Positions 36,006 through 49,632 of a DNA stretch of 64,000 nt are shown here, in pieces. Under the pieces are notes generated by a model that searched no databases, was not told the origin of the DNA, and worked only from the letters and a program-made list of their open reading frames with translations. Within the stretch, counting starts at the first letter, position 1. Each line of letters begins with the position of its first letter. A program made the translations under genes and the position numbers. The stretch covers positions 7,206,566 through 7,270,565 of the forward strand of contig NC_079873.1 in assembly GCF_023065955.2 (NCBI RefSeq), written 5' to 3'. Source of the DNA: Ursus arctos (taxonomy: Eukaryota > Chordata > Mammalia > Carnivora > Ursidae).

Positions 36006-39000
36006 GGTGTATGTGTGTGTATGTGTGGCTATTTCCCCGAAGAGCAATGGTTCCATTTTGGCCAATTCAGTGTTGCCGGCAACTTTATAGAACGTAACTA
36101 CCGCAAATGACGAGAATCGATGTATTTACCTATTATCTAGTGTGTCCATAATGGTCCCAAGTATTTGGGGAGCAGGAAAGGTAGAATGAGAAGGGAAGTT
36201 ACATAGGACACAGAAGAACAGCCTGGCTTGTAGAGCTGGGGCCCCACTCTGCCCTAGTCCTACAGTAGTTTCGCTTCTTCTCATTGACAGACTATGACCA
36301 TCTCATCCTTTACAGCCTAATGAAAGAGAAATGAGAAAGTCAAACAATGAAGTGAGCGTAGAAGGCCAACACTCCTGTCTTGTCCTCCTAGCGCTGAGAT
36401 CTCATTCAGCGCTGACGTCAGATACCAACAGTCGGGGCGGTCCCGTGGGAGTCACCGCTGGGCTCACGGTCTATCTGCCTTTGCTAGAAGTGCGGTCACA
36501 CGTCCTCATTCCCCGGCGTTGTTAATGATAACATAAACGGGTTAGCTGTTTTCTCTAGAGCACTTGGTTAGCAACGCCCAGTAAAAAGTTCCCCGTGTTA
36601 AGTTTTATGGTATAATAGTGTCACGGCATTTCACAGGAGGGGCGGGGGGAAGCGGACAATTTCTTATTTTGTTCTTGTCATATATGTATAAATATTCAAA
36701 GGATTTAATTACCTACACACTAAAAATTGGACTACGTGTCTGCAAAATGTTCTTTAGCAGTCTGTAAACAGTTTCTAAGTATCTCTAAAAACTTGCTCTT
36801 TTAATTTGACTTGTATTCAACTGCAAAATGAGATGTTTAGTGCGAAGTATAAACATCATTAGATTTCAGACACATGTGGCCTTAACATCTTTAGAAATAT
36901 TCTATGAAACTCTTAGAAGGCGACGTCAACGGGGAAAAGTTACCCGGCCACTTCTCACGGGTGCCATTGGACTAATATGCATTTTAGAAATCCTCATTTT
37001 CTCATTTTAAGATGCTTCGTTGAAATGCGCTAGCCATCTCTAGATTTTGAGAACAGAACCTTTTAATTCCTCTCATGAGAAGGATATGCTGACTTGAGAG
37101 ATTACCTTCTATTCATACACAGATGCAAACAGCGGAGTAAGTTTCAGAGAGGATAAGGCTGATGTGTCGGAAAAAGGAAATTTTATTTCAGGGTGTGGAG
37201 GAAGGAGGGATGCTGGTGTTACCCAATCCCAGAGGCCACCATTCACATTGAATTCCATGAGAATGGTGCCCCCCGCCCCCCGGCCTGCGCAGCCCAGGAG
37301 ACTGCCCCTACCACACGGGCCCACCATTAGCGCACTCTTGAAATTGTTCTATCAAACTGCGACCCCTTTGGTCGAAGATTCTAAATCTTGCTATCCTTAA
37401 AATCACTGCTGATGAGATTGGGGGTTTAAAAGACAAATGTCTACTTTACAAATTTGCCTAGAATTGGTCCTCATGGCAAAAGCAAAGCTGTACCGTGATT
37501 CAGATTAAGGTGATCCTGAGAAAGGTTAAAACTCTTCTTTGTTTTATGTTATGTTGATGTGTTATTGGTTAAACTCAACAGCGTTTTTCTCTGTTACTAA
37601 GAATACGTGATTCTGAGTCTGCATCCAAATTTAAAGGCGTTAGTGTTATTATTATGTCTTAGTAACACCATTATTTCATACTGTTATAGGCTATAACATC
37701 TATAACAATCCCATCTCACTCCAAAAGAAAAACATTGGAGGAGTTCATTCCAATCTGCCCGGGGCCGGAGCAACGGAAACACAACGGAGCTGCAGATAAG
37801 CTGATAATTTGGCCAGGAAGATGAGGGTACAGGGAAAGCCTGTATGCAGGTGGGCTCCGTGCCCCGCCTTGGACTGCTGACCAGGTGCGAAGAGAAATAT
37901 GAGGATCTGAGGGTGCTCTGGGTTTTATTGCCAAAGGCAGCTGTGATGAACATTCCAGACCCTGGGGCAGAAGTTAGACAGAGCTGCCAGAAGGAACAAT
38001 GAAAGCAACTCTAGCACTTGAGTTTGTATATAAAACTGAGCCAAAAAGAATTGAGTAAGAGCAGACTGTATTACTGTAATTCATCTAATATGTTTATATG
38101 TAATCTTCACCCTAAAACTCTCTCACACCGGAGTCAAATATTTGTGGACCTAGCTCAAGTAGATGAGAGAGAGGAGTGGCCAAGTTCCCAGGGTCCCTGT
38201 CTTTGGGGGAGAAACTGGAGTACAGGACCATATTTTTTAATATTTTATACATTCACTTAAAGTTGAACACTTTTGACTGAAACTTTTGAAAGCCAAAGAG
38301 ACAGGCTTTTCAGAAAAATAAAAAACAGAATCCCTTCATAAAGTGCTTTTGGTGAGAAGGTAAAGTAGTGACGGTGTGGATTGAAGCTACACAGAATCCA
38401 GCCTTCACCGCGGAGTGACGTGAGGGAAAATGCTTTGGCCCAGAGGAGGCCAATTCTGCGCGCTGATGAACTCTCCACACGGATTCTGCTCTGTTTTTGC
38501 TATGGGATCGAAAAATAGCTCCCAGGAACCTCACAATAAGTCCTCTTTTCTTGAGGTTTCTAAGATTATGAAGGCTGAATGTTGGATAAGGAAGTGTGAT
38601 GCCATTAAAAATGGCAGCCTGCTGTGGTAAGCTGGCAATAAAAGTCTTCTTATAAGTGAAACACAACTGTGATGAGACGATAAAACTGTCCAGTGAGAGT
38701 ACCACTGCTAATGCCTGAGACTCTGAAGCTTCACACAAAGGCATTTCCCCCCCAGGAGGAGCACACACAACACGTCCATTGAAGACATTGTTGACGTTGT
38801 TGTGAATTTTTCAATAAAGCAAAATCGTCAGACAAGGTGAAATGATTTAGAGTGAACAAGGGCTAGAGGAGGTGGCAGTTCAGAACTCGAGGTCCTGAGG
38901 AAATCTTCCTGGGGCTGAATGCCAGGTCGTCCTTACCTCCTAGTAGTATGTTCTTGGGCATTTGCTGAAACTCTCCATTTCTCGAGTTCCTCTTACCTGG

Positions 39001-39025
39001 TAGATCAGGTGCTCTCCCAGGGAGC

Positions 39026-39210
39026 ACTGGCAATGCGTGGAGAAATTCTAGGTTGTCACAAGGGGGGGCGGGGGTCACGCCCTGTATCTAGTGGGTGGAG
39101 GCCAGAGATGCTACCCAGCAAACATCCAGCAATGCTCAGAACAGCCCCCGCCACAACAGAGAATGATCCAGCCCCCAATGTCACTAGTGCCAAGGCAGAG
39201 AAACCCGGGC
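39026..39210 (+). mobile_element. MER5A-type hAT-Charlie DNA transposon
   Basis: GGCAATGCGTGGAGAAATTC, GGTTGTCACAAGGGGGGGCG, TATCTAGTGGGTGGAGGCCA, GAACAGCCCCCGCCACAACA and AGTGCCAAGGCAGAGAAACC match MER5A in order and spacing. Confidence 0.88.
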
Positions 39211-39234
39211 GTAGCTTGTGGTGAGAGCTAAATG

Positions 39235-39305
39235 ATTCAGTACATGAAAAACCACTGAGAAATGTTTGGCACATAGTAACTACTCAATAAATGATAACCA
39301 TTACT
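39235..39305 (+). repeat. MIR 3'-end fragment
   Basis: GTTTGGCACATAGTAACTAC and TCAATAAATGATAACCATTA are the typical 3' end of MIR. Confidence 0.55.
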
Positions 39306-39593
39306 ATTGATAAGAAACTCTTTTCATCTGGAATGTCTACATAGGACCAATACTACAAGTTCTAGGACCGGTCAGCCTGTGCTGACTACCCGATGGACTT
39401 AACAGCATGAATCGAAATTTGTTTCCATCTATATCTTTCACCAAAACAACGGCTTTGGAAGCTATAACGTGAACACTAACTCCAGAATTTTTGGAGTTAT
39501 TTTCAGATCCCAAATGCATTCTCTAAAGGCTCCTTCCTGATGCAAAGGGGTGGGGGAGGGTGGGGACAGAGGAGAGTCTTCCAAGACGTACAG

Positions 39594-39825
39594 CAGGAGT
39601 TGGGAGACTTTGCTGCAAAGGCCTAGAAAGTAAATGTTATGGCTTTGCAGACCACACGGTCTCTGTCGGTCTCTGTCGTGGCTACCCAACACCGCTGTTG
39701 TAGTAGGAGAGCGGCCACTGACAAGACGGAATTAAACGGGTGTGGCTGTGTTCCAATAAAACTTTATTTAGGAAAACAGGTGACGAGTCAGATTTGGCCC
39801 AAGGGTCATAGTCTGCCAACCTCTC
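39594..39825 (-). mobile_element. hAT-type DNA transposon (TGGCAAACT family)
   Basis: GTAAATGTTATGGCTTTGCA, CACACGGTCTCTGTCGGTCT, GTTCCAATAAAACTTTATTT and GTCTGCCAACCTCTC give the antisense form of the family. It contains a small internal direct repeat (TCTCTGTCGG/TCTCTGTCGT). Confidence 0.8.
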
Positions 39826-42800
39826 GCACAGAGGAAAAGATCACAGACATCATAATCAGAGCTGCGGGTATGGAAAATGTGTCGAATCTGTGTGAGAATG
39901 TCTCCTCACTTGCATACTTCGAATGAAAATATCTGTAAACTCTCAGGCACGTAGCAGGTGCTTGATAAATATCAGTTTTCTCCTGTCGGGGCATGAAGAG
40001 TTGCGATTACTGATTCACAGGCTGTCAATTTGAAAATGAAACTGTGCTAGCAGTGTGCTTTTTACTCCCCCCCTGACTGACGTCCTGCCGGCGTCTGTGG
40101 CAGTTAGAACAGCGCTGCTCTTCCCGTGCAGTCTTCCTCAGAGCACACTCGACTGACTCCAACCTCACGTTCTTGGCATTCCCACTACAGACTTTTCTTT
40201 TTGTGTTAAATGGTAACTCTGCTCGAAGCAGTTCCAAAAGAAGCAGCAGAATGGAAGGTGTTGCTCATAATTCATTCAAAAACAATAAACTCCTCCCTTC
40301 CTTTCTCTTGTTAATTACACACTTTATAAAACAAATATTCCACACCCTTCCGTTTGGGCTGGGCATGCAGAATGAAAAAAAAAATCTATTAACCTGTCAC
40401 GGGCGCTTGTGTCTATCAAGTCTTTTTCATAAAGTTTCTGAAAAGTGCTACTTTCTTTTAAGTAATTTTCAACGAATGTATTTGGCAAAAATCACACTGT
40501 GGTCAGAAGCTAAAAAATAATCTGCAGAAGGGGATGGAAAATTGAGTGCTGGGGAGGACAGAGGTGATCCATCTCAGGGAAGGGAAGTCATTTCTAATGG
40601 AAAGAGGAAGCTTCTACCCCATGACCTTACATTACTCATCTTACGTGTCATTTCTCATTAAGTGGCATCCTTTTTAGTTGTTGTGCCGTGATTCCTGAAT
40701 AGCGGTGGCCTGGAAAAATACAAGGTTGAACTCCTATTCGGGCTTGAGGTACTCAGGGATAGATGTCATCCGCTCTCTTGCAAAGCTACGGAGAAGGAGG
40801 ATCGGGTCCCTGCTCTTCAGTGGGCCTTACAGTGAGTGAAATATCCTCCCTTGTATCACCAGTAAGCCTTGCGCTTCCAAATGCAACTGGAAAATGTTAA
40901 GCTTCGGTCTGTCTTCCTGATGCATCCACAAGTTAACATCTATGATGCCTTACCTGGTTGTCATCACTCTAGGAAGCCAGCAGAAGCTGGTAGACTGATT
41001 TATAAAAATCTTTGATGCCTGGTGTTTAATATTCACATTTATTCAAAGAATGTGAAAGAGAGGAGAGTTTAGGGGTATTGAACATGTGAACTGGGGGCAC
41101 GAGGGAAACAGGGACGGGCACTATCATTCCAATTTAGAGGAGGCCTGCGGTTCTCTCTCCAGGAAGCAGGGCAGGAGACTGGGGTGGGAGTACAAGTCAT
41201 TGCCAGGGAACACCAGTAGGGGGTGGGGAGGTGAGACGGGGAAAGCTATAAAGCCAGGAGAGCATGCCTTACCTAGAGCACGGTGGGCAGCTGGAGATTA
41301 ATCCCGTTGGGTGACTTTGGGAAACTGCGCAGAACAGTCCAGTTGATGGGAAGGAAGTGCAGTATGTACCTAATATCGCCCATCCGTGGCCGGCCGAAGG
41401 CTATTGGGGGTGGTTGGGCAGTTCTCCTCTGGAATTAACAGGTGGGTACCCTGGGTGGAGGAGACCCCAGGCAGAGTCTTAGCAGCTTCCAAAGGGAAGG
41501 AAGCTCTCAGGCCAGGGGACATAGGACTGGTGAGTGCTCAAGGGTGTGGCACTGACCATTACAGACCGAAGCACCTACGGTAGAAGGGACTACAATCGGG
41601 ACATTTTTTAAGAAGAGCTCTAGAGGATGTTAGGGGGCACCCGTGTCACACCCGTCCAGCTTATGCTATAGCCTCGACGACTTCTGACTAACTGCGGGGC
41701 TCAACAGAGTTTGCATCTGACAGTGCTTTCTATCCTGACCTTGGTCGTTTTTTACTTCGGGCCACAATCTACCCACAAAGGTTCATTCACAACTGACCAT
41801 AAATGGGTCTACATCTGAGCAACGGCAGGCAAAGTTGCCTGGAACAGAAAATGCATGCAATCTAGTGAGTCAGACTAAAAAATATGTATTTCTTTTATCT
41901 AGAGACCCCTAGATTTTCCATCATTCCAACTCATTGGGAAATGAATGTCTTTCTGAAACAATGGCTTTCCAGTTTTAAGCCTCAATAGGCACAGTTTTCT
42001 AGAGTAAAATCGAATCTTAAAATACTTAACTGAGGGATTACACGAAGAAGATGCCTCTCTCTCTCTCTCTCCATTATCAGAAAGGTCAACTATATCTCTA
42101 TATACAAACCTGACAGATGTTGCCTTCTCACCTCCTAACTGGGAAACAGAATGCTCTGTTTACATTTGTCAGGATCAGGGGTTGCTGGGGAGGCGGCATC
42201 CTGCCAGGTAATGGAAACACTGCTTGCTTTAATTTTACTACCAAGAACAAAGCCTTCTTATTGTTTATTAGAACCCTTAAAGGCGGGCCTCATGGGCATA
42301 GTTCTAATTTTTTCGAGACCACAAACAAGAGGAATTCTTTAAGGCCATTTCATGAAAAACAGAAGGAAAAAATACTTTATTCTGCAAAAATTAATGCAAT
42401 CCTTTGTTTAAGTAGCCAGAGCCTGACTCAGGTTAGCCTTGCATGTGTTCTCTTTACGCGGGCGTCTGCTGCCATCATTAGTCTAGGCACCCATGTTTCG
42501 AGAAGCTTGGATTGAGGCTACGTCACAGATGACGAAAGAAATCACCTTCCTTTGGGATATCATCTCTTTGGCAGCATTATTTTCAGATGCCAAGCTAAAG
42601 GAAGAAACATTTTGCACCAGAACTAAACATGCCAACACTCCCCTTGCAAACTCTGTGTATAAAATGAGGGACCGCACGGGTCTCGATGCGGTGTTAATGA
42701 TGCTTCTTCCAGCAAACTAAACTTTCCATGCAGTCCCCACTTCTGCTGCAAGGTTTACTTCCCTCTTCACTTCAAGCATAGGCATATCCAGAGATGTCTG

Positions 42801-43063
42801 CAACGGCCTTAGTGGCTGAGGAATGTACGTGAGGGGGAATGAGGACACGCCTGTCTCTCCGGAAGGAGGGTGTTAGCGGTGTACGGTGATAACACGGAAG
42901 CACTCTATGGACTTGCTGAGTGCCCACAGTGTGCAAAGCACCACACTAGGACCCGGCACAAACTCTGCCCTCCAAAGACAGTGACTTCATTAGAGAACAG
43001 CTAGCAAACATGCCAACTGCACACACAATTGACTGCTAAACCATGGGCTGAGAAGTTCTAGAG

Positions 43064-43343
43064 CTGTGTGGTCCAACATGGCAGCTACTAACCCCCTGTA
43101 GTTTGGGGGCACTTGAGATGTGACTAGTCTGAATTGAGCTGTGCTGTGAATATGAAACACATATATGAATCATTTTTGTGTTGGTTACATGTTGAAATGA
43201 TAATGTTTTGAATATATCAGGTAAAATAAAATGTACTGGTCAAATTGATTTTATCTCTTTGTCTCCACTTGAAAAAAATGTGGTTACTTGGAGATCTCAA
43301 ACTACATACACGGCTCCCATTATATTTCAATCGGATGGTGTGA
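43064..43343 (-). mobile_element. hAT-type MER DNA transposon with perfect 8-bp TSD
   Basis: GTGTGGTCCAACATGGCAGC, GTGACTAGTCTGAATTGAGC, GTTACATGTTGAAATGATAA and AAAAATGTGGTTACTTGG match a known nonautonomous hAT element in reverse. TTCTAGAG stands on both sides (43056-43063 and 43344-43351). It belongs to the same family as the element at 59012-59458. Confidence 0.85.
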
Positions 43344-43837
43344 TTCTAGAGGGTTTCAGAAATGGGGCAATTGGTATGTGTGAATAGCTGGCGAAGGTCT
43401 GCTCTGGAATATGGAAGTGGGACTGGTCTTTGAAGATCAGAATGAGCAAGAAGGGAGTTGGGACCCCAGGGGTGAGGAAGATGAGAAAGGCACCAGAGCA
43501 GGGGAAAAGCAGAGCCTGTCTGTGGGGAGGTAAAAACATACATTTCAACGATACGTAGGGTGCGGTGAGCACGTATCTGGAATTGGTTATCTGGGAGCGG
43601 ACAGAGAAGCACCAAAGCCAGGTATAGCTTACTGCCCCTCGCAAAAAAGCTACATTGAGGTCAACTGCAGAGAGCTGACTATGGCCCCTCTCACACAGAG
43701 CTCAGCTAAGGCAAAGAGGTGAATCTGGAGACTTAACTTTGGGGAGGGGATCTTTTCTTGACCTTCTTCTAATTGACTCCCCTTGTATCCTTGACCTTGT
43801 TGGTCTGCACCATCTCTCTTTGAAGCTATCCACGCTT

Positions 43838-44269
43838 GGGGCGCCTGGGGGGCGCAGTCAGTTAAGAGTCTGACTCTTGGGGCGCCTGGGGGTGCAGTCG
43901 TTAAGCGGCTGCCTTCGGCTCAGGGTGTGATCCCGGCGTTGTGGGATCGAGCCCCACATCAGGCTCTTCCGCTATGAGCCTGCTTCTTCCTCTCCCACTC
44001 CCCCTGCTTGTGTTCCCTCTCTCGCTGGCTGTCTCTATCTCTCAAATAAATAAGTAAAATCTTAAAAAAAAAAAAAAGAGTCTGACTCTTGGATTTTGGC
44101 TCAGGTCATGATCTCAGGGTTGTGAGATCGAGCCCCACATTGGGCTCCATGTTGGGCATGAAGCTTGCTTAAGATTCTCTCTCTCCCTCTACTCTGCCCA
44201 CCGCCCCCCTCCACCCCAGGCCCTGCGCGCTCTCTTTAAAAAAAAAAGAAAAAGAAAAAGAAAAAGAAA
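43838..44269 (+). mobile_element. Older Can-SINE, interrupted
   Basis: The head (GGGGCGCCTGGGGGGCGCAG) lies at 43838-43880 and the body and A-rich tail at 44093-44269. It is flanked by the 17-bp target-site duplication TGAAGCTATCCACGCTT (43821-43837) and TGAAGCTATCCATGCTT (44270-44286), differing by one C to T change. A younger SINE sits inside. Confidence 0.96.
43881..44077 (+). mobile_element. Younger Can-SINE nested in the older one
   Basis: Full young-type SINEC inserted into the head of the older copy in the same orientation. Perfect 15-bp target-site duplication GAGTCTGACTCTTGG at 43866-43880 and 44078-44092. Confidence 0.97.
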
Positions 44270-44497
44270 TGAAGCTATCCATGCTTACTTGCTCTTCTAA
44301 GGTTTTCTTCTGAAACGGTGGTGGTGGTGCTAGTGCAAGTTACGAGGGTGGTAGGAGGGAGACTGAAGAGCACCATCACTGTACAAGCCAGGCTTTGCCA
44401 AAAGGACAGGGAAAAGAGAATCTAACCTGATCTGGAAGAGAAAAGGAAAGACCACAGAATTCAAATGTCTGTCAGTTGCTGATTTTGAGGTATGGCG

Positions 44498-44499
<2 letters not shown>

Positions 44500-44539
<40 letters not shown>
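44500..44539. repeat. (TG)20 microsatellite
   Basis: About 20 uninterrupted TG units. Confidence 0.98.
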
Positions 44540-44542
<3 letters not shown>

Positions 44543-44647
44543 GAGATCAAGAGAGTCTGATATTGAAAATGCCACCTCATAAGCCATCTTCAGACTTGTG
44601 CTGACTGCCAACCTCCATGTGTGAAAGTGTTCAAAAATGCTTCCCCA

Positions 44648-44836
44648 GGGGCGCCTGGGTAGCGCAGTCGTTAAGCGTCTGCCTTCGGCTCAGGGCGTGA
44701 TCCCAGCGTTCTGGGATCGAGCCCCACGTCAGGCTCCTCTGCTGGGAGCCTGCTTCTTCCTCTCCCACTCCCCCTGCTGTGTTCCCTCTCTCGCTGGCTG
44801 TCTCTCTGTCAAATAAATAAATAAAAAATCTTTTAA
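44648..44836 (+). mobile_element. Can-SINE, plus strand
   Basis: GGGGCGCCTGGGTAGCGCAG head through AAATAAATAAATAAAAAATC tail. Target-site duplication AAAATGCTTCCCCA / AAAATGTTTCCCCA, with one mismatch. Confidence 0.96.
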
Positions 44837-45684
44837 AAAAATGTTTCCCCAAACTTGATTCAAATGGCTATCTGCTTATTTTGTCTTTTATAAACCAGAA
44901 CAGATAGAAAGGGTATCCCAGAAAATCAAAAGGAAAGAGAGATTTACAACAAGGGGATGGGGAAGGCCCACCGTGACCTCCCTTAAGGGCTCAGCAATGA
45001 CCCAATGGACAGTTCTCTCATCCTTGACTTCCCTCTGCCAGCCCCATCCTCTTAGCCCTCTTCAGGTGACATAGCCCTTGTGCTGGAAAGAGCTCCCAGG
45101 GTGCATCACCCATCCTGCTACTGCCGCCAGGAATTATGGCTGCTGAGATCGGCCATCATATGAACCCTGTCCTGCGTATGGTCTTCTCAAGAAGGGTCCC
45201 TTTTCTGCCCTTCAGGATGAGAATTTATCTGACGCGCTGATCTACGCAAATGCATTCACTAGTGACAGAGGGAGGACAGAAGGAGGCAGCTGGTCTTTCT
45301 AGGAGGGTCCTGTTTTCTCATCAACAGCCATGCGCTGTGTGCTAACCGCAGGAGATGCTAGGAAAAGAAAGATACTGTCTTGCTTCCTGAGGAGTCTAAC
45401 CAACTACGAGAGGGAATTAACCATGCACTTAAAGACCATGAGGATATTTGCCCAAGGACTGTATCTGTATCAACAAACCACTATGCAGTTTTCCTTAAGC
45501 TTTTAGATTCAGGTTATGAATCTCATTATTCTATTCATAAATCCAAGAAATTTTATAAAGCCAAGAATAATCACTCTCAGGGGGGTCCTGAATCAAAGTT
45601 TAACAAACTCAATGTGAGCAGACGTAACTCCATTAAACAATCAATGCCATATATAAATTAGTTGGTTAAATTCCTGCACACATT

Positions 45685-45880
45685 TTTTTTAATTGAGGTA
45701 AATTAACCTACAGGAAAATGCATAAATCTTAAGGTACAAGTCAGGGGATTTTGATAAGCAACATAAGCAATAGCTTAATCAAGATATAAAAATAACTCCA
45801 TCACCCCGGGAGCCCCTCTTCCAGTCTATTCTCACTCCCATGGGTAACCACTGTTCTGAATTTTATCGCCAAATTCCCGT
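45685..45880 (-). mobile_element. LINE-1 3' UTR fragment, antisense
   Basis: TTTAATTGAGGTAAATTAAC, AGTCAGGGGATTTTGATAAG, AATCAAGATATAAAAATAAC and CATGGGTAACCACTGTTCTG match the reverse of an old L1 3' UTR. Confidence 0.75.
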
Positions 45881-48800
45881 AACATTTTAAATTGCGTTTA
45901 TAAATGTAACATATTCAACTTACTTTATAAGCACTTTAAATGCCTAACAGGGTAAAATTAAAACCCTAACAAGGTAAACCTTCTCACATCCTTAAGTAGC
46001 TCTTAGAAATCTAATAAACGAAATGTACAAATGTAGTGAAACTCAAGTTGTCCTTAACATTCCAACATTGGTTTGAAACAAACTACTTTACACTTTTTAA
46101 CTTAAAAATCACAGGTCTAAAATAAATCACGTGTTTCAGATTGGAATCTCAAAGCTAACCTGTCAAATTTCTGTAATATGCCATTTTCTCTTAAATGCTA
46201 CAAACCCTTAAAATACAAACATATGTTTTAGTTCCAAATTGTAATACAAGATATTGATTCTATAGATATGGTTTAGGTCTTCATCTTTCCACAGACTTCT
46301 CAAACTTCCTGGGGAGGAGGAAAAAAAGAACTTTCTTTCCTGATCATCTCAAAGAAGTTGAGGTTACCAGGTCAGGGATTCATGGTTAAAGATTTGAGAA
46401 TAATCTCACCAGACCTGGAGGCCCACTGGTTCCACTGGCACCACAGAGGGATACTCACTGGGGCCCTTGTTATGGCGAGTTGGACAGGATTTCCAATGCC
46501 CCAGCAGATGGGATCGTTTCTCGCCATGAGAACTCCCCTAGGAATCTAAGCTTTTAATCATCTCTTTCAACTCTATCACCTGGTTTGGGTAGCTGACGTT
46601 CAGTAACCACTTCCGGTTGCCCTATTATTTGATTTGACTCAATCCCCCCCCCCCTTTTTTTTACTGGCTGATTCTTATTATGTCTGCCTACAAGTCACAC
46701 TACCATGGTCATCTGAATGACATTTACCTCAGAACACCATTGGGATAATTAAATCAGAAAGTGATGGTAGGAGCTGGCTAAGTGGTCGGTTTTGTTTTTG
46801 GATACATCTGCATAAGTCCTGCCACTTTTCCCTTCCCCACACCACAGGCACACGTTGCTGTGGACCTGTAAGACTTGATTCAGTAATCACCTCCTAACAT
46901 GTGCAAGGACCAACAAGGCGCCATCTTTCCAACCGATGTAAACAGATGGAAGGCTTTCTTGGACTTATCACAGCCCCAAACCGAGCTTGCCTGGTCAGAG
47001 AATTAGGCTACTAGGATGGTTTTCATCACCTCATATATATAAACCTGATGTTCTATCTAGTGAAAATACTTTTAAAAGCATAGTAAAGGCTCTATCATAA
47101 ATTCCCAGGCTGGGAAGTTACCTCACTTGGTTGTAAAAATCTTTATTTGTGTCGCTCCTCACTGAAAGCTTTTTACATTCAGTGGTAGCCTTAGGCTTTT
47201 TAAATAGCTGAATTTAAAATTTCAAATTTCTGTTTCAAACAAAAATAATCAATGCTACAATTGTGCTCTTGTTAACGAACACTTTATATGCATGACTCAA
47301 TTACTTTGCTGGAGAATTTCAAAATTAGAACAGAGCTCTTCAGTTTTCCCTGTAACATTTAGCAATTAAAAATAGAAATGAATCAAATGAAGGTAGATGA
47401 TGTGTCCCGTTTCCCTCACACTCTGTAATTATCTTATATACAGAGATAATTTCAGTTTGATTACCATAAAAAGCAATTTTACATTCATTTGTTGAAAAAA
47501 TAATTTAAACTAGATATTAAGACCCAGAAACAAAAGAGTCTAGTTCACAAAATGATGGACTGCTGGTTGCATCAGGCTCATCTCTGAACGGCGTGCGCGG
47601 GCGCAATAATGACACTCAATCTTCTACCTGACGGTCACCTTCACATCTGGGATGGTTCCCCTCGCACCTCTGACTCTCTCAGCTGGATCCGTCCAACTTC
47701 CCGCTATCCCGTGTGCTAACTACAATGGGCATTTGTTTACATCTGTCATTACCCATTCTTACTATTCTTTCTATCATGCCAGAAGCATCCCTACTGCTCT
47801 AGTCAAGCGTCTAAATATTTCAAGGCAAGGAGGCTGTGTGTGGAATAGTGTAGGGGAGACATGATGAAGAATCCCTCTATTACGGGGAGAAACCACATTA
47901 AGATACATGCCTTCTCTCTTTTTCCCACTGCTCATCCACTGGGCCCCCAACTAAGGCCAATTATTTCACATTTACGTATTAGCCTTGGAGATCTGCATTA
48001 CTAAATTCAAATATGTCCAAGGAATGATCTTCAGGGGGGCGGACATGGGCTCACACCCCACTCGAAGCCACCCGGGGGGATTCTGAATATGACGCAACAG
48101 TTCACCCCATCCAAACTGGAAAGAATAGCAGATGAGGAGAGGTTTGGATCAAGGTTTTAAAACTCTTTCAAAGCTGAAACTTGGGAATGTTATTCTGAGA
48201 GTAATAGCAAACTGACCAAGCCTTATAGTCATTCATTCCGAAGACTCATCTCTTATTCCAAAATAAGAGAAGACTGGAACACTTTCTACTGATCTCTTCT
48301 CACTATTCCTCATGAATATACCTAGGAAGGTAACAGGATCCAATGCTTCTGAATCATGTTTTTTTTAAGGCAGGAGCATTGAATCTAGGGGAAGACATTC
48401 AAGTATGTGTCATATACCACTTTAATAAACAATTACATTTACTCTCCCCGGAGAAAAGTTAAGTTTGTTTCATCAGCGTCAATTTTAGCAAACTTGGTGG
48501 AGTAAACTGGATACAGAGCCATTATACACACGCAGTAGTCAATCTTCTCCGGAGAGAATGGAGTTCAGTGCAGCCCAAGAGTTCTCGTCTGTCCTGGAAT
48601 CGTAAGACTTGAACTTAGGAGAGCAGCCTTTACCACAGTGGCTCAGAATCCAGTTTTTGAATGCCACCATATTTGTACTATCACATTATCATCATTCCAG
48701 AGCCGTCTACATGGAGACCCCATGGATGACTGTGGGTTGCCTGGCATATTTCAATGAGGCTGGAATCTGACTCTAATCATACCTTGAGAGCATTCTCCCA

Positions 48801-49462
48801 AGGGCTCAGATGGGGTGGGAATCGAACCCTTATCTGCAGGTGACAATAGATTATGACTTTGAACATTCGAGTTGGCCCCCAGCACAACATACGTCATCCA
48901 AGATCAGACACCTGTCCACAAGACACAAACAGCGCACTCGCTGTTCAGACGCTGGTCTTTATCCAATGGCTGTCGATGAAGCAATTGCCAAGGTTTTCCA
49001 TAAAGAGAGAAAGAACACTTTGGTGTAAACTGCATAATAAAATAATATGAACTTAAAACTTCATCTTTCTTTTTAACCCAGTGGTTCCCCCCCCGCCCCC
49101 TTATTTCAAAGCTTACAATTGAATGCTTTTAGGATGCGGTGAATGACTGCAAAAGTCTTTTATGGACCCCTATCTGTTTTCCCAAATCAATTTTTTTTTT
49201 TTACCATTTCTTACAAGCTACTGTAACATATCACCCTCCTCCCTCTCAATTTATGGAGCCCAATATCTGAGCAAAAATTGAATTAAATGGCACTTAGTTC
49301 ACCCCCAAGAAGCTTGCCACTTCACGTGTCACCTAGCAGCGGAAGAACGCAGAGAAAGCCAGCAAGAGAGCAAAGTTTCCACTAAAATCAGAGAAAAAGA
49401 TAATTTAACAACTTAGTGAGAAAAACAATGGCAAAAGGATTTTTTTTTTTTAAGTCATTATA

Positions 49463-49632
49463 GGGCACTTGGGTGGCTCAGTCTGTTAGGCGTCTGCCTT
49501 CAGCTCAGGTCGTGATCCCAGGGTTCTGGGATCCCTGCTCAGTGGGGAGTCTACTTCTCCCTCTCCTTCTGCCCCCCCCCACTCGTGCTTGCTCTCTCTC
49601 TCCCAAATAAATAAACAAAATCTTTAAAATAA
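49463..49632 (+). mobile_element. Can-SINE, plus strand, diverged
   Basis: GGGCACTTGGGTGGCTCAGT, TCAGCTCAGGTCGTGATCCC, GTGGGGAGTCTACTTCTCCC and CAAATAAATAAACAAAATC. Flanks AAGTCATTATA and AAGTAATTACA suggest a decayed target-site duplication. Confidence 0.92.

Noticed and set aside
38310..38768. Open frame of 152 codons on the minus strand
   Set aside because: No recognised homology; random-like composition.
46640..46665. Long C runs (also near 34930, 49087 and 49571) as G-quadruplex motifs
   Set aside because: Single homopolymer runs without the four spaced G tracts; probably slippage-prone, nothing more.
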